Assembly (NCBI GenBank): GCA_013364255.1
Contig: CP054936.1
Span: 1,240,001-1,304,000, forward strand
Reading direction: 5' to 3'
Length of the DNA: 64,000 nt
Source: Streptomyces seoulensis
Lineage (GTDB): Bacteria > Actinomycetota > Actinomycetes > Streptomycetales > Streptomycetaceae
This document shows positions 1-6,959 of the stretch, piece after piece (positions within the stretch are counted from its first letter, which is position 1; each line of letters starts with the position of its first letter). The notes beneath the pieces were generated by a model, which was given only the letters and a program-made list of their open reading frames with translations, had not been told where the DNA came from and did no database searches. The translations under genes were made by a program, and so were the position numbers.

Positions 1-411
1 GACGGTCAGGGGATTGACGGCGCGCGCCCCGGTGTCCCGGAGCCGCCCCGCCTGTTCGAGCCAGGTTTCCAGGCCGCCGACGGCGGTGCCGATCAGCACC
101 CCGACCCGGGCCGGGTCCCACGGCCCGCCGGCCGCCCCCGCGTCGGCCACGGCTTCGCGGGCCGCGGCGACGGCGTACTGCGTGAAGGGGTCCATCCGGC
201 GCGCGTCGCTGCCCAGAACGCGGTGCGCGTCGAACGCCGAGGCGGCACACGTGAAGTCCACGGCCATGCCGTCGAGGCGGGCGTCGGGCGCCGCCGTGGG
301 CAGCCCGGCGCAGGTCGCCTTCCACGCCGTGGCCGTGTCCGTGCCGGCCGGCGTCACCATGCCGATACCCGTGATCACCACATCCGGGTACTGCTGTCTG
401 CGTCTGTTCAT
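1..411 (-). CDS. 3-oxoacyl-ACP synthase II (FabF-type ketosynthase), N-terminal part, runs off the left edge
   Basis: Only the first ~137 residues are in view, so the catalytic Cys and the two His of the KS triad cannot be checked. The start (MNRRRQQYPDVVITGIGMVTPAG) has the VVITGxGxVTPxG opening of FabF/KAS II enzymes, and the later stretch GVLIGTAVGGLETW fits the same fold. Family knowledge: such enzymes extend acyl-ACP with malonyl-ACP by decarboxylative Claisen condensation in the cytoplasm. Its ATG overlaps the TGA of the upstream acyl carrier protein gene as ATGA, so the two are translationally coupled, third and second in a minus-strand operon headed by a KAS III. Inference: it builds or edits the fatty acyl group of the lipopeptide rather than serving primary metabolism. 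It could also be a chain-length-factor-like homologue; the missing half decides. Confidence 0.85.
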   Translation of the reverse strand, partial: MNRRRQQYPDVVITGIGMVTPAGTDTATAWKATCAGLPTAAPDARLDGMAVDFTCAASAFDAHRVLGSDARRMDPFTQYAVAAAREAVADAGAAGGPWDPARVGVLIGTAVGGLETWLEQAGRLRDTGARAVNPLTV

Positions 412-644
412 GCTGGTATGTCCGCCCCGCGTGACTGCAGCAGTCCGGCCAGCTCGGTCACCGTGGTCTGGCCGGTCAGCTCGTCCTCGTCGACCGCGAT
501 GCCGAACTCGTCCTCCAGCTGCGCGCCCAGCTCCGCCAGGGAGAGCGAGTCGACCTCCAGTTCGGTGAACGACTTGTCCGGGTCGATGACTCCGGGCACC
601 TTGTAGACGGTGCTCAGGAGAGTGGTGAGGTATTCGACGAACAC
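408..644 (-). CDS. Acyl carrier protein
   Basis: The product is 78 residues, the normal size of a discrete ACP. The phosphopantetheine attachment site is the DSL motif at residues 32-34 (Ser33 in EVDSLSLAEL), followed by the acidic helix QLEDEFGIAVDEDEL typical of ACPs. It starts 16 bases after the stop of the KAS III gene and ends in an ATGA overlap with the FabF-type gene, so the three form one operon. Role: it carries the growing acyl chain as a thioester for the neighbouring ketosynthases. By analogy with dedicated fatty-acid genes in calcium-dependent lipopeptide clusters, it probably hands the acyl group to the first condensation domain of the NRPS. The hand-over is inference; the ACP identity is clear. 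Confidence 0.93.
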   Translation of the reverse strand: MFVEYLTTLLSTVYKVPGVIDPDKSFTELEVDSLSLAELGAQLEDEFGIAVDEDELTGQTTVTELAGLLQSRGADIPA

Positions 645-660
645 AGGTGGGCTCCTTCTT

Positions 661-1695
661 TCAGACCTCTGAGGTGACGGCGGTCAGCTGCGGCCAGATC
701 AGTCCCGTTGACGCCCAGCTGAGACCGCCGCCGAAGGCGGTCAGCACGGTTCGGGCTCCGGGTGTCAGGCGACGGGTCGTCACCGCGCCGGCCAGCGCCA
801 GAGGAATGGAGGCGGCCGCCGTGTTGCCGATCCGCGCGAGTTCGCAGACCGCTCGTTCGGGTGGGAGACCCAGCCGTTTGGCCAGGGCCTCGATGATGCG
901 TGCGTTCGCTTGGTGCGGTACGAGCATGTCGAGCGTCTCGATGCTCCAGTCGCAGTCCTTCACGACCCGTCTGACCGAGTCCGCCATGCGGTCGACGGCC
1001 CGCAGGTACACCTTGCGCCCGGACATCGTGAACCAGCGCTCTCCAGACGGCTGTTCGCGGACGCCGGGAACGCGGATCAGGTCCGCGCCCGAGCCGTCGC
1101 TGCCCAGGTCGTGGGCGAGGAGTGCGCCGGGCTCGTCGGCCGGCCCCGCACGCAGCACCACCGCTCCCGCTCCGTCGCCGAACAGGACGGCCGTGGACCG
1201 GTCCCGCGGGTCGACGATGCGCGAGTAGGTCTCCGCCGCGACGACCAGGACACTGTCCGCGGTGCCGGCCGTGATCAGCGCGCCGGCCGTGGCCAGCGCG
1301 TACAGGAAGCCGCTGCAGACGGCCGATATGTCGAACGCGAGGATGTTTCCCTGGCCCGTTCGGTACGCGATCTCGGGCGCCGCGGCGGGACAGGGGCGCT
1401 CCGGTGTGGTGGTCGCGAAGACGAGGCCGTCGACCGTGTCGATCCCCGCGGACCGCAAGGCGTTCCGGGCGGCTTCGCAGGCCAGGTCGAGCGTCGAGGT
1501 CCCGGGGGTCACCCGTCGACGCGATTCGATTCCGGTACGGGTGCGAATCCATTCGTCACTGGTGTCCAGCACTTCCACCAGCGCGGCGTTGTCGACGCTG
1601 TGCGAGGGAAGACAGGTACCCAGTCCCGCGATGACGGCCGAGGCCCGTTCTCCCGAATTACTCCGGGCACTTTTGCCGAGGCATGACGCGCTCAT
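661..1695 (-). CDS. 3-oxoacyl-ACP synthase III (FabH-like, KAS III)
   Basis: The product is 344 residues with the full KAS III catalytic triad: Cys127 (SAVCSGF), His261 (VPHQAN) and Asn291 (GNTAAAS). The N-terminal stretch DTSDEWIRTRTGI is a FabH signature. Start chosen at 1695 because GGGAGG lies seven bases upstream; an in-frame ATG at 1854 has no support. KAS III enzymes prime fatty acid or polyketide chains by condensing an acyl-CoA with malonyl-ACP; ChlB3/CerJ-like relatives instead transfer acyl groups, so transferase activity cannot be excluded. First gene of the KSIII-ACP-KSII operon. It reads away from the MbtH gene, and the promoter region between them holds a StrR-type box, so the operon is probably under the cluster activator. 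Likely role: starter supply for the lipid tail. Confidence 0.92.
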   Translation of the reverse strand: MSASCLGKSARSNSGERASAVIAGLGTCLPSHSVDNAALVEVLDTSDEWIRTRTGIESRRRVTPGTSTLDLACEAARNALRSAGIDTVDGLVFATTTPERPCPAAAPEIAYRTGQGNILAFDISAVCSGFLYALATAGALITAGTADSVLVVAAETYSRIVDPRDRSTAVLFGDGAGAVVLRAGPADEPGALLAHDLGSDGSGADLIRVPGVREQPSGERWFTMSGRKVYLRAVDRMADSVRRVVKDCDWSIETLDMLVPHQANARIIEALAKRLGLPPERAVCELARIGNTAAASIPLALAGAVTTRRLTPGARTVLTAFGGGLSWASTGLIWPQLTAVTSEV

Positions 1696-2030
1696 ACAGC
1701 CGCCTCCCGAAGTGCGTGCGTGATCCGCACAGCAGACCCGTGGCATGAGGTGATGCGATGGTGCGGCGACCGTACCCATTCCCGGATCAGGGCACAACCG
1801 TCCGGAGGCGACATCCCGGCAGCACCGGAACAGAATTGCCGTACCGTCTTCCACGACCCCTCCTGAGCTGTGTCGCCGCAGGTCAGGGAGCGGAGTTGTT
1901 CAACTGGTGCGACGACGCAGTTGAACGAAGGGTGTGGTGAGCGCCGCTGATTGATTAGCCTCCGATGACGTCGCTGATCGGGGGATGGCCCTGACCGACC
2001 GCCTGCTTTGACTACTTCGGAAGGGACCGC
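1696..2030. other. Divergent promoter region between the acyl operon and the MbtH gene
   Basis: No convincing gene lies in these 335 bases. Two sets of promoters must lie here, firing left into the KAS III operon and right into the MbtH gene. The only clear element is the StrR-like inverted repeat at 1898-1926, listed separately. GAAGGGA at 2019-2025 serves as ribosome site for the MbtH gene. Confidence 0.7.
1898..1926. promoter_or_regulatory. StrR-type operator, copy 1
   Basis: GTTCAACTG (1898-1906) and CAGTTGAAC (1918-1926) form a perfect 9-bp inverted repeat separated by exactly 11 bases. The published StrR binding consensus is GTTCGActG-N11-CagTcGAAc, so arm length, spacer and almost every base agree. 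A StrR-like protein is encoded at 30718-31815 and a second copy lies at 8345-8373. Likely an activator site for one or both flanking operons. Confidence 0.82.
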
Positions 2031-2249
2031 GTGGTGACGAATCCATTCGACGACCCCGATGCCAACTACTATGTATTGGTCAATGAGGAGGGGCAGCACT
2101 CTCTCTGGCCGGTCTTCGTGGACGCGCCGGACGGCTGGAAGACCGTGTTCGGCGAGGCGGGCCGCACGGAGTGCCTCGACTACATCGAGAGGTCCTGGAC
2201 CGACATGCGACCCAAGAGCCTGATCGAGGCCATGGAGAGCAGCAAGTAG
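2031..2249 (+). CDS. MbtH-like protein
   Basis: The product is 72 residues and carries nearly the whole MbtH signature: an N-terminal NPFDD, then NEEGQHSLWPVF, the GW of DGWK, and CLDYIERSWTDMRPKSL near the end. MbtH proteins bind NRPS adenylation domains and are often needed for their folding or activity. Here the clients are presumably the stand-alone Thr A-PCP protein and the active A domains of the large synthetase. The start is GTG at 2031, with GTG at 2034 equally possible; GAAGGGA sits about six to nine bases upstream. The gene stands alone: it is divergent from the acyl operon, has the StrR-type box in its promoter region, and is followed at once by a strong hairpin terminator. Confidence 0.96.
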   Translation: MVTNPFDDPDANYYVLVNEEGQHSLWPVFVDAPDGWKTVFGEAGRTECLDYIERSWTDMRPKSLIEAMESSK

Positions 2250-2260
2250 GAATACGGAAA

Positions 2261-2302
2261 ACCTGTGCCCGGTCCGACGGCGACGTCGGACCGGGCACAG
2301 GT
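2261..2302. terminator. Bidirectional terminator after the MbtH gene
   Basis: A perfect 19-bp stem (2261-2279 with 2284-2302) closes on a GCGA tetraloop. CTTTTCC follows on the plus strand and, read on the minus strand, TTTTCC follows the other arm. It sits 11 bases after the MbtH stop. Confidence 0.92.
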
Positions 2303-2352
2303 CTTTTCCCGCCCGGGACGAGACGGTGCGGTGCGGTGCGCGGTGCGCGGAG

Positions 2353-2392
2353 GGGGCAGCGGCGGCGCGGCAGGCCGCGCCGCCGCTGCCCC
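2353..2392. terminator. Terminator hairpin after the thioesterase gene
   Basis: A second perfect 19-bp stem (2353-2371 with 2374-2392) of G/C-rich sequence closes on two bases, so about 18 pairs with a tetraloop in practice. It begins eight bases beyond the minus-strand thioesterase stop and has no T tract. Confidence 0.8.
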
Positions 2393-2399
2393 GGGGGCC

Positions 2400-3212
2400 T
2401 CAGCCCGCCGGGCTGGGTGCGGGCACCTCCGCGCCGGCCTGCCGCGGCAGGCCGGGCAGGGCGTCCGCCAGCCGCTCCATCGTCTGGTCCAGGATGAAGT
2501 GGCCGGCCTTGATGTGGTGGACCGTGAACGCGGTGCTCGTCTCCTCGCGCCAAGCCGCCAGTCCCTCGAAGTCCACGAAGGGATCGTGCCGGCCGCCCAC
2601 GGCGGTGATCGGGACGTCCAGCGGCGCCGCGCCCCGGGGCGCGCCCTCCTCCGCGATGCGGAAGTCGGCGCGCAGGGTGGGCTCGAAGACGTCCATGATC
2701 TCGGGGTCGGCGAGCACGGACTCGTCGATCCCGCCGTACAGCGCGACCCGTTCGAAGAACGCCTCGCGCGGCAGCAGATGGATGCCGTCCGAGGAGTGCC
2801 GGGCGGGCCCCACGATGGAGGAGACGAACAGCGCGGCGGGAAGCCGGCCCCCTCGGTCACGGATCCGGCGCGCCAGCTCCAGCGCGATCAGACTGCCGGA
2901 GCAGTGGCCGAGGAAGACGAACGGCCGGTCGGTCAGCGGCGCGATCACCGGTTCGAGGGCGTCCACCATCAGGCGCAGTTCCTCGAAGGGCCGCTCGTCG
3001 ATCCGGTTCTCCCGCCCCGGGTAGCGGACGGCGCACAGTTCGGCCTCGGGGGGCAGACGCCTGGCCCACGGTGCGAACACGGCCGCCCCGGCGCCCGCGT
3101 GCGGGAAGCAGAACACCCTGGTCCCCGGGTCGGCGACCCGTCGGGGACGTACGATCCAGCGCTTGGCGGACAGGAGCGCCCGCGGGTCCGGGGCCGGGGA
3201 GACGCCCGTCAT
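2400..3212 (-). CDS. Type II (discrete) thioesterase with a Cys nucleophile
   Basis: The product is 270 residues of the alpha/beta-hydrolase TEII family that edits NRPS/PKS carriers by hydrolysing stalled or misprimed acyl groups. The N-terminal FCFPHAGAGA and the RYPGRENR stretch are family hallmarks. The nucleophile elbow, normally GHSxG, reads G102-H-C104-S-G, so Cys replaces Ser at the catalytic position. The likely Asp (GGRHDPF) and His (KAGHFILD) are present. Cys at this place is known in some ring-forming NRPS thioesterases, where it favours aminolysis over hydrolysis. Because the NRPS in view has no TE domain, this enzyme may take part in product release, not just proofreading; that is inference. 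It starts one base after the stop of the FkbM gene, so the two are co-translated. Confidence 0.9.
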   Translation of the reverse strand: MTGVSPAPDPRALLSAKRWIVRPRRVADPGTRVFCFPHAGAGAAVFAPWARRLPPEAELCAVRYPGRENRIDERPFEELRLMVDALEPVIAPLTDRPFVFLGHCSGSLIALELARRIRDRGGRLPAALFVSSIVGPARHSSDGIHLLPREAFFERVALYGGIDESVLADPEIMDVFEPTLRADFRIAEEGAPRGAAPLDVPITAVGGRHDPFVDFEGLAAWREETSTAFTVHHIKAGHFILDQTMERLADALPGLPRQAGAEVPAPSPAG

Positions 3213-3213
3213 G

Positions 3214-4038
3214 TCACACCACCCGCCGGGCGAAGACGGTGTGCAGATCGGTGGTGCGGTACTCCGCGGCCTGGCGGACGGAAGTCGTCAAGCCCTGGCT
3301 CTCCAGGAGGGAGACCACCGCGTCGAGTGCCCCGCCGCGATCGGCGACCTCGACGGCGGCGTTCGCGATCCCCGGCCACAGCCGGTCGCCGACGCCCTGG
3401 AGGACCCGCAGCTCGAATCCCTCCACGTCCACCTTGAGCAGGTCGACGCGGTCGATGCCGGCCCGCCCGGCGAACGTCTCCACCCGCTGCACGTCGCAGC
3501 GCACCAGCCGCCGTTCGCCGAGGCTGTCGTCCACGAGGTCCTCGGCCTCCTGGATGAACTCGTCCCGGAACTCCTCGTCGAGCGCGTCCGCGGCACTGGT
3601 GATGAACGCCGACGCGAGCACCTTGTCGACCGCCGGGTCGGCGTCGAAGCCCGACATCATCGTGTAGTGCGGGTAATAGGTCAGCTCGCGCGACTGGTCC
3701 TCGTCGCCCAGGGCCAGGTTGTGGACGTGAACGCCGGGCAGGTGCCCGGCGTTGCGCCGGAGGGCGTCGAAGACGTCGGGCGCCGGCTCGAAGGAGAACA
3801 CCCGCGCCCCGGGCCACCGTTGCGTCGCGAAGAGAGTGAACAACCCGATGTTCGCCCCGACGTCCAGAATCACCGGCTTCTCGGGTATGCGCCAACCCTG
3901 CGGCGGGATGTAGGACTCGTCGTCGAAGATCTCGCCGTACAGGTAGTCCGTCTCGTTCCCGTTGAGGCTGAAGACGTGCATCCCGTTCGGGAGCCTTCTC
4001 CTGTCCAGAGCTGTGGGAGTTCCTCCACCTGGTGTCAT
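3214..4038 (-). CDS. FkbM-family methyltransferase
   Basis: The product is 274 residues. The SAM-binding motif I is VILDVGANIGLFTLFA and the acidic end of strand 2 is VFSFEPAPDVFDALRRN; the later LLKVDVEGFELRVLQG is the signature of the FkbM family. These enzymes O-methylate natural products, including hydroxyl or carboxyl groups of peptides and sugars. Start chosen at ATG 4038 so as to keep the conserved lead-in RLPNGMHVFSLNGNETDYLYGEIF; its ribosome site is weak, and ATG 3981 with AGGAGAAGG upstream is the alternative. The gene is divergent from the Thr A-PCP gene and coupled to the thioesterase gene. Possible targets in the predicted peptide are the Thr hydroxyl, an Asp side chain or the Tyr hydroxyl; the sequence does not say which. 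Confidence 0.9.
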   Translation of the reverse strand: MTPGGGTPTALDRRRLPNGMHVFSLNGNETDYLYGEIFDDESYIPPQGWRIPEKPVILDVGANIGLFTLFATQRWPGARVFSFEPAPDVFDALRRNAGHLPGVHVHNLALGDEDQSRELTYYPHYTMMSGFDADPAVDKVLASAFITSAADALDEEFRDEFIQEAEDLVDDSLGERRLVRCDVQRVETFAGRAGIDRVDLLKVDVEGFELRVLQGVGDRLWPGIANAAVEVADRGGALDAVVSLLESQGLTTSVRQAAEYRTTDLHTVFARRVV

Positions 4039-4245
4039 CGCACCGAGATTAGGGTGCCGCCGACTCCGGCACCGGCAGTACGGGAGGCGATCCCGAGGCG
4101 GTTTCGCCGGTCGCCCGGCCGGGGCCCGGGCCGGGGCGGTACGCGCCGCGCGCCCTGCCGACGAGTCGCCGCCGGAACTGCCGATCACGGCGCACGCGGC
4201 CTCGTACCGTACTCGGGTGATTCGGCGACGTGGAGGAGCGCACAT

Positions 4246-6630
4246 ATGGCTGGGACACAGGATCACGCCGTCCGGCCGCGGCCGATGACGCCCACGGCCC
4301 GGATCGGCGCCCCGCCGGACTGGGGGATGGGCGACGGCGACGGCGACCGGTCCGCCACGGCCTGGGCGGCCCTGCCGTCCGACGCGCCCGCCGACGAACG
4401 GAGCCTGCGGGCGGCGCTGGCCGTGACGCTGCGGCGCTACGAGGGCGAGGACGACCGGGAGGTCGTCGTCGGGTCCGTCGAAGGCGCCGTGGCGGTCCGG
4501 GTGAGCGGCGCCCTCGGCGAGCTGCGCGACCGCCGGCACCCCTCCTCGGAGCAGCCGGTGGTGGCCGGCACGCTGCCCGAGGGCGACGAGGAACCGCCGT
4601 ACGCCGACGAGGCGCACCCGTCCGCACGTGTGCCGGTCTTCCCGCTGACGTTCTCCCCGGTGCGCCGGGCGGACGGCCGGCTGTGGCTGCGCTGCGACCA
4701 TCTGCTCAGCCACGCCGGCCGTGCCACCGCCGAGCAGCTGACCCGGCACGTCGCCCACGTCTACGGGCAGGTGACGAACGCGCCGGAGACACCCGCCGGT
4801 GACGTGGAGCTGTTCGACGACGACGAACGGCGCCGCATCGTGCGCCTGGGGGCTTCCGCGCCCGCGCCGCCCCACCCGGCGCGGACCGTGCACGAGACCT
4901 TCGCCCTGGTCTCGGCCTCCGCCCCCGACGCCCTCGCGGTGACCGACGAACACGTCGAGCTCACCTATGAGCAACTCGACGGGCTCGCCGACGTGTTCGC
5001 GGCCGCGCTGCGCACCCGGGGGGTCAGCCCCGGCGACCGGGTCGGCGTGTGCCTGGACCGCTCGGCGGAACTGGTCGCGGTGCTGCTGGGTGTGCTCAAG
5101 GCCGGTGCGGCCTACGTCCCGATCGACCCCGCCTACCCGGCGGAACGCGCCATCCACATGCTGGACAACGCGGCGGCGCGGCTGCTGGTGACCCGGTCCG
5201 GCGAACTGCCGCGGCAGGGCGAGCACCACCAGGTCACGCCCGACGGGCTGCTCGAGGACGACGTCACCGACGCGCCGGACGGCCAGGGGGACGCCGACGG
5301 CGCGACCACGGCCTACGTGATCCACACCTCCGGCTCCACCGGGCGGCCCAAGGGCGTCGCCGTGCCGCACGCCAACGTCCTGAGTCTCGTCGAGGCGACC
5401 CGCGCCGACCTGGGTCTGGGCGCGGCGGACGTCTGGACGTTCTTCCATTCGAGCGCCTTCGACTTCTCGGTGTGGGAGATGTGGGGCTGTCTGCTGACCG
5501 GCGGCCGCCTCGTGGTCGTGCCCCACCTCACCTCCCGCGATCCGGAACAGTTCCGCGCACTCGTGGCCGCGCACGGGGTCACCGTCCTGAACCAGACGCC
5601 CTCGGCGCTCGCCAACCTGCTCACCGTCGACTACGCGGACCTTCCCGTACGGCTGGTGATCCTGGGCGGGGAACCGCTGGACGCCAGGATGCTCCTGCCC
5701 TGGTTCGACGCGTACCCCGACGGCCGGTGCCGGGTGGTGAACATGTTCGGCATCACCGAGACCACCGTCCACGTCACCGCGCAGACGGTCACCCGTGACC
5801 TGGCGCTGGGCGCGACGCGCTCGGTGGGCGCGCCGCTGTCCGGATGGCACGTGTACGTCCTGGACCCCGCGGGGCGGCTGCTCCCGCCCGGTGTCGCGGG
5901 CGAGATATGCGTCGGCGGCGCCGGTGTGGCCCAGGGGTACGTCGGCCGGCCCGGCCTGACCGAGGAACGGTTCCGGCCCGACCCGTACACCGACGGCCGG
6001 ATGTACCGCAGCGGCGACCGGGGCCGGCTGCGTCCGGACGGGTCCCTGGAACACCTCGGGCGCCTCGACAACCAGGTGAAGATACGGGGCTTCCGGATCG
6101 AACTGGACGAGATCCGCACGGTGTTGCTGGAGGACGCGGCGGTGCGGGCCGCGGCGGTCGTCGTGGGCTCCGCGGACGGCGGCGGCTCCTCCGGCAAGCG
6201 CCTGGACGCCTACGTGGTGCTGGACGGCGGTGATGTGCGGGCGGTGCGCGAGCACGCCGCCGCCGTCCTGCCCGACTACATGGTCCCGGCGACGGTGACC
6301 GCGGTGGACGCGCTGCCCCTGACCACGAGCGGCAAGGTCGACGTGGCGCGGCTGCCGCGTCCCGAGATCACCACGAGGGCCGCCGAGGACCACACCCCGA
6401 CGGCCGACGACGCCCTGGCCTCCTGGCTGCAGGAGCTGTGGGCCGGCCTGCTGGGCTTCCCGATCGGGCTCGACGACGACTTCTTCGAGGCCGGCGGGAA
6501 CTCGATGATCGCGGTGAAGACCTCGGCGGCGATGCGCGCCGAGGGCATGCCCACCCTGCGGCTGCGCGAGTTCTACCGCCATCCCACGGTGCGCCAGGTG
6601 GTGGCGGCCCTCAGGACGGCGCAAGCGTGA
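4246..6630 (+). CDS. Stand-alone NRPS protein, adenylation-PCP, predicted to load threonine
   Basis: The product is 794 residues. Residues ~200-700 are an adenylation domain with intact cores: [14 protein letters not shown] (A3), GITETT (A5), YRSGDRGRL (A7) and TTSGKVD with the catalytic Lys (A10). Reading the ten specificity positions by alignment to GrsA gives D-F-W-N-I-G-M-V-H-K, identical to the classical Thr code. Residues ~715-790 are a PCP whose attachment Ser is Ser753 in GGNSMIA, with Asn where His is usual. The first ~190 residues resemble the worn C-terminal half of a condensation domain, with no HHxxxDG. The start is ATG 4246 behind GGAGGAG. Didomains of this kind feed Thr to A-deficient modules in trans (ramoplanin is the known case); the decayed A domain of module 1 in the neighbouring synthetase is the obvious customer. 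No halogenase is in view. Confidence 0.94.
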   Translation: MAGTQDHAVRPRPMTPTARIGAPPDWGMGDGDGDRSATAWAALPSDAPADERSLRAALAVTLRRYEGEDDREVVVGSVEGAVAVRVSGALGELRDRRHPSSEQPVVAGTLPEGDEEPPYADEAHPSARVPVFPLTFSPVRRADGRLWLRCDHLLSHAGRATAEQLTRHVAHVYGQVTNAPETPAGDVELFDDDERRRIVRLGASAPAPPHPARTVHETFALVSASAPDALAVTDEHVELTYEQLDGLADVFAAALRTRGVSPGDRVGVCLDRSAELVAVLLGVLKAGAAYVPIDPAYPAERAIHMLDNAAARLLVTRSGELPRQGEHHQVTPDGLLEDDVTDAPDGQGDADGATTAYVIHTSGSTGRPKGVAVPHANVLSLVEATRADLGLGAADVWTFFHSSAFDFSVWEMWGCLLTGGRLVVVPHLTSRDPEQFRALVAAHGVTVLNQTPSALANLLTVDYADLPVRLVILGGEPLDARMLLPWFDAYPDGRCRVVNMFGITETTVHVTAQTVTRDLALGATRSVGAPLSGWHVYVLDPAGRLLPPGVAGEICVGGAGVAQGYVGRPGLTEERFRPDPYTDGRMYRSGDRGRLRPDGSLEHLGRLDNQVKIRGFRIELDEIRTVLLEDAAVRAAAVVVGSADGGGSSGKRLDAYVVLDGGDVRAVREHAAAVLPDYMVPATVTAVDALPLTTSGKVDVARLPRPEITTRAAEDHTPTADDALASWLQELWAGLLGFPIGLDDDFFEAGGNSMIAVKTSAAMRAEGMPTLRLREFYRHPTVRQVVAALRTAQA

Positions 6631-6959
6631 CCGGCCCCGCGCACCGGCGGCGCACCACCCCGGCGACCCCCGTCCGGGGCGCCGGGGCCGGTGGGGCCGG
6701 TGGGGCCGACGAGAAATGGACCGGCCGTGGGTGGCCGGGTCCGGCGTTCGCCGCCCCGCCCGGCCGCGGGTGGCCGGGACCGGCCTTCGCCGCCCCGTCC
6801 GGCCGCTACGGCACGTGGGGCACGTGGGGCACGTCCGGCGGCGTCGCGCTCACGACGTCAGCGGCTGGACGTCGCGCAGCGGGGACCACGAGAGCGGCAC
6901 ACCGTAGGACGGCGGCTGCGGACCGGACTCGCCGCGAAGGAGGTGACGTATCAGGTTGA
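6627..6959 (+). CDS. Possible small repeat-containing ORF coupled to the Thr A-PCP gene (uncertain)
   Basis: GTG at 6627 overlaps the A-PCP stop as GTGA and opens a 110-codon frame. It contains the 12-residue block GRGWPGPAFAAP twice (6723-6758 and 6762-6797), then G-T-W repeats. Within the two 36-base blocks the three differences (CGT/CGC, GGT/GGA, GCG/GCC) are all silent third-position changes in this frame, and G/C at third positions is about 90% up to 6849. Both facts hint at real translation. Against it: the last 110 bases overlap the convergent regulator gene, and there is no recognisable family. It may be a translated tail, a small peptide gene, or simply GC-rich repeat DNA. Confidence 0.3.
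   Translation: MTGPAHRRRTTPATPVRGAGAGGAGGADEKWTGRGWPGPAFAAPPGRGWPGPAFAAPSGRYGTWGTWGTSGGVALTTSAAGRRAAGTTRAAHRRTAAADRTRREGGDVSG
6722..6799. repeat. 39-bp tandem repeat, two copies
   Basis: Units 6722-6760 and 6761-6799 match at 35 of 39 positions. A shorter 9-bp repeat (GCACGTGGG) follows at about 6811-6833. Both lie just downstream of the Thr A-PCP gene. Confidence 0.9.

Noticed and set aside
14..568. Plus-strand frame over the FabF and ACP genes
   Set aside because: Low-complexity shadow; the opposite strand carries clear KS and ACP motifs.
4039..6624. N-terminal extension of the FkbM gene across the A-PCP gene
   Set aside because: The frame stays open, but the extra residues are low-complexity antisense of the A domain; the FkbM family start fits 4038.
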